Shown here: piece by piece, positions 1-5,491 of the stretch
Numbering within the stretch: position 1 is the first letter of the stretch
Layout: each line of letters opens with the position of its first letter
Assembly (NCBI GenBank): GCA_005786775.1
Contig: SYDD01000006.1
Coordinates: forward strand, 1-6,741
DNA from: Opitutaceae bacterium
GTDB taxonomy: Bacteria; Verrucomicrobiota; Verrucomicrobiia; Opitutales; Opitutaceae
Direction of reading: 5' to 3'
Length of the DNA: 6,741 bases
Position numbers and translations under genes: made by a program
The notes under the pieces: generated by a model
Database searches by the model: none
The model's input: the letters and a program-made list of their open reading frames with translations, nothing else
Told to the model about the DNA's origin: nothing

Positions 1-771
1 GAGAAGCTCCGCGCGGAGGTGGCGGTCGCCAACGCCCAGGTCCCCCTGATCACGGCGCGCAACGGGCTCCGCCTCGCCGGCGAGAGCCTGCGCCTCGCCC
101 TTGGCCTCGTGGCGGCGCCGGGCGCCCCGCGTCCGGACCTTGAGGTGTCCGGCACGCTCACCTTCATGCCGCAGACGTTCGACCGGGCCGCCGCCCTCGA
201 TGCCGCCCGCGCGCAGCGCCCCGACCTGCAGCGGCTCGCCAAGCTGGCCAGTGCTCGGGAGGAAGGCATCACCACGGCCCGCTCTGGCCGCTACCCGAAC
301 GTCGCCGCTTTCGGGGGTTGGACTCTGCGCAAGGGGCCCACGTCCCAGTTTGGGGATTCCAGCCACGGCTGGCTCTTGGGGGTGCAATCGCAATGGAACA
401 TCTTCGACGGCCGCGCCACCAGGGGCCGGGAAGTACAGGCGCGCTCCGCTCTAAACCAAACTCGGCTACTGCTGGCAGAGGCGGAATTGGCAGTTGATGT
501 GGAAGTCAGCCGCGCCCACTCGGGGTGGCAGCAAGCCTCCGAATTGACGGCCGCCTCGGCCCGCGTGGTCGAGCAAGCCAACGAGGCCGTCCGACTCGCC
601 AACGCCCGCTACGAGGCGGGTTCTGGTACGCAACTGGACGTCCTCTCCGCTCAGGTCGAGTTAACCACCGCTCGCACCAACCAGATCCAGGCCTTTTACC
701 AGTACAATGTCGCGGTCGCAGCCCTGCGGAAGGCGATGGGGCAGGCGGATGAGCTGATCGCGCAGCCTTGA
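1..771 (+). CDS. TolC-family outer membrane efflux protein, C-terminal part (5' truncated by window edge)
   Basis: Reading is open from the first base, so the start lies upstream; 256 codons remain before the TGA at 769-771. TolC-family proteins are trimeric channels that span the outer membrane and periplasm and work with an inner-membrane pump and an adaptor. What remains is the end of the first outer-membrane-efflux repeat and a whole second one. Visible landmarks, by codon from the left edge: RPDL at 73-76 (the usual start of the second repeat, nt 217-228), then YPNVAAFGGW, the strand-turn NIFDG followed by GRE and a long helix, and the final helix pair with the typical ANARYEAGSGTQLDVLSAQ signature, ending in ALRKAMG. 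Long Ala/Glu/Gln-rich helices fit the periplasmic barrel. Its pump and adaptor genes would be expected upstream, out of view. The substrate cannot be deduced. The signal peptide is not visible because of the truncation. Confidence 0.93.
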   Translation, partial: EKLRAEVAVANAQVPLITARNGLRLAGESLRLALGLVAAPGAPRPDLEVSGTLTFMPQTFDRAAALDAARAQRPDLQRLAKLASAREEGITTARSGRYPNVAAFGGWTLRKGPTSQFGDSSHGWLLGVQSQWNIFDGRATRGREVQARSALNQTRLLLAEAELAVDVEVSRAHSGWQQASELTAASARVVEQANEAVRLANARYEAGSGTQLDVLSAQVELTTARTNQIQAFYQYNVAVAALRKAMGQADELIAQP

Positions 772-862
772 GCCGGGCTGGACGCCGCGCCGTCCCGGGG
801 ACAGTTTGGGGGCAGGGATCTTTTGGCTTTCGCTGAGGGTCCCGCCCCTCCGTCCCCGCCCG

Positions 863-3721
863 ATGAAAAACGTGCGCGTTCCCCTTCTGCTGGTCTCGGC
901 GCTTGCCCTAGCGGCGTGGGGCATGGTGCTGGCGCCGGCGATTCAGGCTGGGATCATCCGGCATCTTTTACAGCGCGCGCTCGATCCAACGGTAGAGATA
1001 GGCTCTGCCCGGATCGGCTGGGACGGTGGCGTGCGCGTTCGGGAGCTGGAGTGGTGGACAAAGGGATGGCGGCTTCAGGTCGCGGAAGCCGAGGTTCGCC
1101 TGCCTTTGGCCAGCCTGCTGGGCAAGGCAAAGCCGGGATTCCGAACCGTTCTCCTGCGCGGCTGTAGCGTGGAGCCGGTGGGCGCGACGGGAATTCCGGA
1201 AACATGGCGAGAGTCGGTCTACGCCGGGTTGGCGGGTGCGTTAGCCCCGGCGCGGCTGGAGGCGGAAGGAGAGATTCGGTTACCCGCGAAGACCGGGGTC
1301 ATCGCGTTCCGGGCGGCTGGGGCGGAGGCGGCCGCCGGCCGGGAAAGAGTGTTGCGCGTCGAGCTCAAGTTTCGGCCGGAGGTAACGGACCTGCCGGCCG
1401 GGGAGGGACTACTGCGGGTGAAGTTGCCCGCCGGCGGCGCGGAAATGCCGCGGCGCGCGGAGCTGGTGGCCGCCTTGAGGGTGGAAGGATGGTCCCCGGA
1501 ATTGACGGTGGTTGGAGAGTGGACGGAACCACCGGCTGCAGGCGCGGGTGACTGGGCGCTGCGGGTTCGAGCAGCGGACCGAGAGGTCGCGCGGTTAAGT
1601 GGGACCCTACCAGCCGCAGGGGAAGATTGGAGGGGCCGCTGGTGGGCAGATTTTCGCGAAGCGGAGGTGGCACGGTTTTTCCCCGCGCCGCGCTGGTCCG
1701 GCGATCGCATCGGAGGCGAGGGGGAACTGGTTTGGTCGCCGGGAGCCGGCTTGGTCGCGGTCCGGGGGAAGGCGGAAGTGGAACTGGGCGCCGCCGCCCG
1801 GCTGCATCCGGTCCTCGCGCATCTTGGTCTCACCGGCGGAGAGGCGGAATTTGCGTTTCGCGCCGGGTCCCGGGTTTGGGCCTTTGAAAGCCTCGCCTTG
1901 CGCCTGCGAGCGGGGGGCGCGGAGCCCGTGCTCCGGCTGACCTCCTGCCAGCCGTGGGCGGTGGACTGGAGCGCAAAGTCCTTCCGGGCAAAGGAGCCGG
2001 ACGGGGACCTGATTAGCCTTGAGGTGCTGGACCTCATGCTGCCGTCGCTGCCGCTCGCGGGGATTACGGTGGGCGGCGGGCCAGTGCAGGGACGTCTGAT
2101 CGGCCGGGCGAGTGCAGGTGGCCTAGCGCTCCGCACCGAGAAGATCCTGCAGGCCACCGGACTTTTTGCCACGACCGGAGAGGGGTGGCGGGTTGGGAAT
2201 CTGGCCGCGAGCCTGCAGGGAGCGCTCCGCGTGTCCCCCGAGGGTTGGAGCGTGGAAGTGGACAAGGTGCGACTCAGTGGTCCCGCGGGGGAATTCGCTA
2301 GCTTGGAAGCGAAGGGCGGGCGCCTGAATGGAGAGCGGGAGTCCTGGAAGGTGGCGGGCCGGGGCCGGGTCGAACTCGCGGCGGCAGCCGCCGTTCTTCC
2401 GGGCAAGCCCGCTAGCGCTCTAAAAGCGGGGATCCTAGAGGTCGATGCGGGCGTGACGGGTGGCACGGTGACGGCGCTCCATGCGCACGTGCGGGCCTCC
2501 GGCCTGCGGGCGACGACGGATCTGCCGGAACTACGGCTCGACGCACGGGTCGACCGGGGATCCTCGGGGCAGTTGAAATTCCACGTGCCGCTAGAGACTG
2601 GGTCCGGTCCGAACCTCTCCCGGGCGCTGCTGGCGGGGGTGTTGGAACCCTCCGATCGCGGAGGCGGACGTTTCGAGCTCGAGGTGACGGGTCCGAGGCT
2701 TGATCTCCCGGCGTTAGCTCGCTTCTGGCCGCTATTTGCGGGCGGGGATGCCGTGCCGCAAAACTCGGTGCCGTGGGTCGGCTGGTCGGGCAATCTGATC
2801 GCCCGAATGGACGAGTGGGTGCCTGAAGCAGGCGTAATTTGGCGCCAAACGCGGGCACGAGTTCGATTCGACGACTCGATGGTCCAGGTGGACGAGCTCG
2901 AGTCCATCCTGGATGGTGGCGCGAGCCTGCGGGCAAGCGGGAAGCTGAGCCATGCACCCGATGAAGCGAGTCCTTACCGCCTGCAATCGGCCGTCTTCTT
3001 GCGCGATTGGAGCCCTGCTGGAATCGAGGGTGAGCCGGGCTGGTTTTCGGGTAAACTCGATCTCGCGGGCTCTCTGCGCTCCTGCGCCGGGGACCTGGCG
3101 GGCTTGTGGTCGGCGTTAGAGGGTGAGATGCATCTGGTTTCGCGCGGTGGGACGCTACGGCTGTTTCCGGTCAACCTGCCGCCGGTGCCCGCGGGTTCCG
3201 GCCGGGTGGCCGAGATCTTGGCCGCGGCGGGTGGTGCATTGGAGTCGCTGGGCGTGCGCCGCGATCCGCCACTGTCGCGCGGTCGGGCCGTGGCGGAGCT
3301 TTCGTCCTTCCTGCATCCTCTCGCCTTCGACCAGCTGAGCGTGGTCGCGGCTCGGGACGCCGCGGGAAACTTCAGCCTGCGGCACTTTATAGTACTCACG
3401 CCCGAGCTGCGGCTGGCGGGAGGAGGTAATCTCTTGCGACGACCAGGGGGCGGTTTCCTCGAGGGATCTCTGGCCCTCGAACTCCAGCTGAGAGCGCGCG
3501 GGCGGCCGGCCGAGTTGCTGCGGGGGCTGGCGGCCCTCGAGGAGTTGCCCGACGAATGGGGCTATGCCGCCGCCGTCAGTTTGCCCCTGCGGGTTCGCGG
3601 CACCCTCGCCCGACCAGATGCGAGCGATCTGGACGTGCGCCTCGCCGCGCTGGCCCTTGAACGTAACCCGATCTCCGAGCGCGCGGCCGATTGGTTCAAC
3701 CGGATCCGGCGGTCAAAATGA
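863..3721 (+). CDS. AsmA-like membrane-anchored envelope protein
   Basis: A 952-residue protein from the ATG at 863. Residues about 6-26 are one hydrophobic helix after a short basic N-terminus (MKNVR), giving an inner-membrane anchor with the rest periplasmic. Residues 40-64 (LDPTVEIGSARIGWDGGVRV...) match the N-terminal AsmA pattern of alternating strands, and the body continues as hundreds of residues of short beta-strands with Gly turns. The C-terminal part, from about 676 (VDELESILDGGASLRASGKL) through 753 (EGEMHLVSRGGTLRL) to about 930, has the typical AsmA-like C-terminal repeats (LRLAGGGNLL, LPLRVRGTLARPDASD). AsmA-family proteins (AsmA, YhdP, TamB, YdbH) are known for phospholipid transport to, or homeostasis of, the outer membrane; the role here is inferred. 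A TTG at 806 would add 19 residues before the anchor; the ATG is preferred because the hydrophobic segment then sits at a normal distance. Neither start has a good Shine-Dalgarno sequence. The upstream gene ends 91 bases earlier. Confidence 0.85.
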   Translation: MKNVRVPLLLVSALALAAWGMVLAPAIQAGIIRHLLQRALDPTVEIGSARIGWDGGVRVRELEWWTKGWRLQVAEAEVRLPLASLLGKAKPGFRTVLLRGCSVEPVGATGIPETWRESVYAGLAGALAPARLEAEGEIRLPAKTGVIAFRAAGAEAAAGRERVLRVELKFRPEVTDLPAGEGLLRVKLPAGGAEMPRRAELVAALRVEGWSPELTVVGEWTEPPAAGAGDWALRVRAADREVARLSGTLPAAGEDWRGRWWADFREAEVARFFPAPRWSGDRIGGEGELVWSPGAGLVAVRGKAEVELGAAARLHPVLAHLGLTGGEAEFAFRAGSRVWAFESLALRLRAGGAEPVLRLTSCQPWAVDWSAKSFRAKEPDGDLISLEVLDLMLPSLPLAGITVGGGPVQGRLIGRASAGGLALRTEKILQATGLFATTGEGWRVGNLAASLQGALRVSPEGWSVEVDKVRLSGPAGEFASLEAKGGRLNGERESWKVAGRGRVELAAAAAVLPGKPASALKAGILEVDAGVTGGTVTALHAHVRASGLRATTDLPELRLDARVDRGSSGQLKFHVPLETGSGPNLSRALLAGVLEPSDRGGGRFELEVTGPRLDLPALARFWPLFAGGDAVPQNSVPWVGWSGNLIARMDEWVPEAGVIWRQTRARVRFDDSMVQVDELESILDGGASLRASGKLSHAPDEASPYRLQSAVFLRDWSPAGIEGEPGWFSGKLDLAGSLRSCAGDLAGLWSALEGEMHLVSRGGTLRLFPVNLPPVPAGSGRVAEILAAAGGALESLGVRRDPPLSRGRAVAELSSFLHPLAFDQLSVVAARDAAGNFSLRHFIVLTPELRLAGGGNLLRRPGGGFLEGSLALELQLRARGRPAELLRGLAALEELPDEWGYAAAVSLPLRVRGTLARPDASDLDVRLAALALERNPISERAADWFNRIRRSK

Positions 3722-3768
3722 CCGGGACGTTGCCAACGCGACGACGTTGCCCAAGCTCTGGGGTGTGA
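3718..3768 (+). CDS. Possible 16-codon coupling ORF between the AsmA-like gene and the ATPase gene
   Basis: The ATG at 3718-3720 overlaps the TGA stop of the AsmA-like gene (ATGA at 3718-3721). The frame runs 16 codons (MTGTLPTRRRCPSSGV) to a TGA at 3766-3768, which overlaps the GTG start of the ATPase gene at 3765-3767. A GGCGG lies about six bases before the ATG as a weak ribosome site. The peptide resembles nothing recognisable, is Arg/Thr/Pro-rich and is probably not functional in itself. If translated, it could carry ribosomes across the 43-base gap so that they restart at a GTG lacking a clear ribosome site. Chance is a serious alternative in GC-rich DNA. Confidence 0.3.
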   Translation: MTGTLPTRRRCPSSGV

Positions 3769-4751
3769 TCGCGTCCATCGCCTTTCATCGCTTCAAGGCC
3801 CTGCGGCAGACGCGCATCGAGCTGCAGCCCTTCAACCTTATCATTGGGCCCAACGGCAGCGGGAAGACGAGTCTCATGGAGTCGATCCTAACCCTGCGGC
3901 GGATGGCGGCGCTCCCTTTGGCCGGGGCCGAGAGGGTGCAGCGGGGCGAGGGGCCGGAGATCCGTTTCGGGTTCGCCCCGCCGTATGCGGCGATTAGCGC
4001 CACCCTCGGCTGCGCGGGCGAGGGGCAGTGCGATTTTCTGCGGGTGGAGCCTCCCGGGGCTCCGGGGTGGCTCGCGCTCCGAGCTGGCTTGGCGACGGTC
4101 CGAGGTTACGCGCTTGAACACGAGGCAATGACACGACCGTGCCCGTCGGGCAACGGAGCCGAACTTACCGCGGACGGCGGAAACTTGGCGGCGGTGCTGG
4201 TGCAGTTGCGGGAACACGCGCCGGCCGTCTACGCGGAGCTGCAGGCGGAACTGCTCCGGCTGCTGCCGGAATTTTCCGCTCTGGAGGCCGGTCCGTCCCC
4301 GGCGGGCGGATTGACCTTTGGTCTACGGCTCGCGGAGGGCGGCGAATTGCTCGGGGCGGAGGAGCTGTCCCAGGGCACGCTTTACGTCGTCGCCCTGCTC
4401 GCGCTCGCGTTTGATCCGGATCCGCCCCGCATTCTCTGTCTGGAAGAGGTCGACCGCGGCGTGCATCCCCGGATGTTTCGCGAGGTGCGGGATGTTCTCT
4501 ACCGGCTGAGCCATCCGCCGGCGGAACTCGGCCGGGTGGGGGTGCAGGTGATCGCGACGACGCACTCCCCGTACTTCATCGACCTATTCCGGGACCACCC
4601 TGAAGAGGTAGTCATTTCGCAGAAGAACGGCCGCGCGGCCACCCTCGAGCGCCTCGCGGACCGGCCCGATCTGCCCGAGCTGCTGCGGGAGGGATCGCTG
4701 GGTGAAATGTGGTACAGCGGGATCCTCGGCGGGGTGCCGGAGGAGCGATGA
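3765..4751 (+). CDS. RecF/OLD-like ABC-type ATPase (AAA_21 family), partner of the TOPRIM-like protein
   Basis: A 328-residue ATPase from GTG 3765. That start gives MIASIAFHRFKALRQ, the usual N-terminal strand of RecF/OLD-type ATPases (compare the I-x-x-F-x-x-F/Y-K/R-S/A-L pattern). Walker A is GPNGSGKTS at residues 28-36; an NLAAVLVQLRE segment typical of this family is at 140-150; the ABC signature region is ELSQGTLYVVALLALA at 200-215; Walker B with catalytic glutamate is ILCLEEVDRGVHP at 223-235; the switch histidine is in VIATTHSPYF at 262-271 (H267). The protein ends with GSLGEMWYSGILGGVP (310-325). No long coiled coil is present, and there is no C-terminal TOPRIM domain as in full OLD proteins (usually well over 500 residues), so any nuclease must be a separate chain. 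The next gene starts inside this stop codon, implying coupled synthesis. A more upstream ATG (3564) would overlap the AsmA-like gene by 158 bases and is rejected. Cytosolic; ATP-driven control of the partner is inferred. Confidence 0.88.
   Translation: MIASIAFHRFKALRQTRIELQPFNLIIGPNGSGKTSLMESILTLRRMAALPLAGAERVQRGEGPEIRFGFAPPYAAISATLGCAGEGQCDFLRVEPPGAPGWLALRAGLATVRGYALEHEAMTRPCPSGNGAELTADGGNLAAVLVQLREHAPAVYAELQAELLRLLPEFSALEAGPSPAGGLTFGLRLAEGGELLGAEELSQGTLYVVALLALAFDPDPPRILCLEEVDRGVHPRMFREVRDVLYRLSHPPAELGRVGVQVIATTHSPYFIDLFRDHPEEVVISQKNGRAATLERLADRPDLPELLREGSLGEMWYSGILGGVPEER
4739..4743 (+). promoter_or_regulatory. Ribosome binding site of the TOPRIM-like gene
   Basis: GGAGG lies four bases before the ATG at 4748, inside the last codons of the ATPase gene (GGAGGAGCGATGA). 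It is the only clear Shine-Dalgarno sequence before a gene in the window. Together with the ATGA overlap it fixes the start and suggests the two proteins are made in matched amounts. Confidence 0.7.
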
Positions 4752-5422
4752 ACATCGCCCTGCTGAGCGAGTCTCCGGCGGACGAGACGGCGTTGCGGGA
4801 ACTGGTCACGGGGGTGCTGCGGGAGCGACCCCGCTTCATCGCCCCCGGATTCCGGGCGCGGGGCTGGCCCAATGTCGCCCAGGTGCTCCCGTCGGTCATC
4901 CGCCACCTCCATTTCAATACCGACGCGGACGCCCTCGTCGTGGCGGTGGACGCCGATGACTCCGTGGTGCACGGGGCGGCGCACGACCGCCCGGGTTATT
5001 TCCATCCGCATTGCCGGATGTGCCAGCTGCGGGCGGTGCACCGGCAGACCACCAGGAAGCTGCCGCCGGCGCGGGGCCGGGAACGGCTGCTGCGGGCCGT
5101 GGGCGTGGCCGTGCCGGCGATCGAGGCGTGGTACCTGTGTGGTCGGGATCCCGCGGTCACCGAGGCGGCGTGGGTCGAGGGGAACGCGCGGGGGGCGCGC
5201 CCCTACAGTAGGGCGGAGTTGAAACTGCGGGTCTACGCCACGGAGCGGCCGAGCCTCGCCCACGAGATTGCCTGCGCGCTGATCGAGGTGGAACGGCACC
5301 GTGCGGATTCCCGCCGGCTGGAACACGATTTTCCCGGATTCGCGGCGCTGGCGGGTGATCTCCGCTCCGCCCGCGACCGCCCGCCGGAACCGGCTGCCGG
5401 GGCCGGATCGGGCGTGGGCTGA
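4748..5422 (+). CDS. TOPRIM-like (putative nuclease) protein encoded with the ATPase
   Basis: A 224-residue soluble protein with no signal peptide or membrane segment. No named family was recognised with certainty. The N-terminus, MNIALLSESPADETALREL, has a hydrophobic strand followed by an acidic residue (E8) and a helix; a second hydrophobic strand, ALVVAVDADDS (62-72), ends in D68-x-D70-D71. This order, strand-Glu-helix then strand-DxD, is the arrangement of metal-binding residues in TOPRIM nucleases and topoisomerases. A cluster H86-x-H88-C89-x2-C92-x5-H98 follows and could bind zinc. The C-terminal half carries VPAIEAWYLCG (122-132), like the conserved E-x-W helix in RloB/DUF4276-type partners of AAA ATPases, and later DFPGFAALAGDL (194-205). 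The last 15 or so residues are low-complexity Pro/Ala/Gly. The gene overlaps the ATPase stop by ATGA, so the two probably form one complex. Nuclease activity and an anti-phage role are inference. Alternatives are a degenerate TOPRIM scaffold or a nucleotide-processing role. Confidence 0.72.
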   Translation: MNIALLSESPADETALRELVTGVLRERPRFIAPGFRARGWPNVAQVLPSVIRHLHFNTDADALVVAVDADDSVVHGAAHDRPGYFHPHCRMCQLRAVHRQTTRKLPPARGRERLLRAVGVAVPAIEAWYLCGRDPAVTEAAWVEGNARGARPYSRAELKLRVYATERPSLAHEIACALIEVERHRADSRRLEHDFPGFAALAGDLRSARDRPPEPAAGAGSGVG

Positions 5423-5427
5423 GAAAA

Positions 5428-5461
5428 GGCTTCCCAGTCACGGCGCTTTCGCCAACAAGCC
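5428..5461 (+). other. Weak nested inverted repeat in the gap before the Aas-like gene
   Basis: In the 69-base gap an outer pair GGCTT (5428-5432)/AAGCC (5457-5461) encloses an inner hairpin GGCG (5442-5445)/CGCC (5450-5453) with a CTTT loop. On the + strand no T-run follows, so it is not a convincing terminator of the ATPase/TOPRIM-like pair. Read on the minus strand, the structure is followed by TTTT, but no minus-strand gene leads into it. It may be chance. The rest of the gap shows no recognisable promoter. Confidence 0.2.
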
Positions 5462-5491
5462 CCGCAGTCCCCTCAGCCCCGTCGCCCGCCG

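Noticed and set aside
772..862. Terminator or promoter between the efflux gene and the AsmA-like gene
   Set aside because: Only a short GTCCCGGGGAC palindrome with almost no loop and no T-run is present; no convincing -35/-10 pair was seen.
1219..2907. A 562-codon open frame on the minus strand opposite the AsmA-like gene
   Set aside because: Its product is Arg/Pro/Ser-rich with no domain pattern, as expected of the antisense of GC-rich coding DNA, while the plus strand encodes a recognisable AsmA-like protein.
3564..3764. Longer N-terminus for the ATPase starting at ATG 3564
   Set aside because: It would overlap the AsmA-like gene by 158 bases and add 67 residues of unstructured Pro/Arg/Ser sequence before the normal ATPase N-terminus at GTG 3765.
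3718..3770. A frameshift or sequencing error joining ATG 3718 to the ATPase frame
   Set aside because: The GTG at 3765 already gives a complete family-like N-terminus (MIASIAFHRFKALRQ), so no missing sequence needs explaining.
5192..5203. Perfect 12-base palindrome GGGGCGCGCCCC as a possible protein-binding site
   Set aside because: It lies inside the TOPRIM-like coding sequence, is made only of G and C in very GC-rich DNA, and has no second copy seen.
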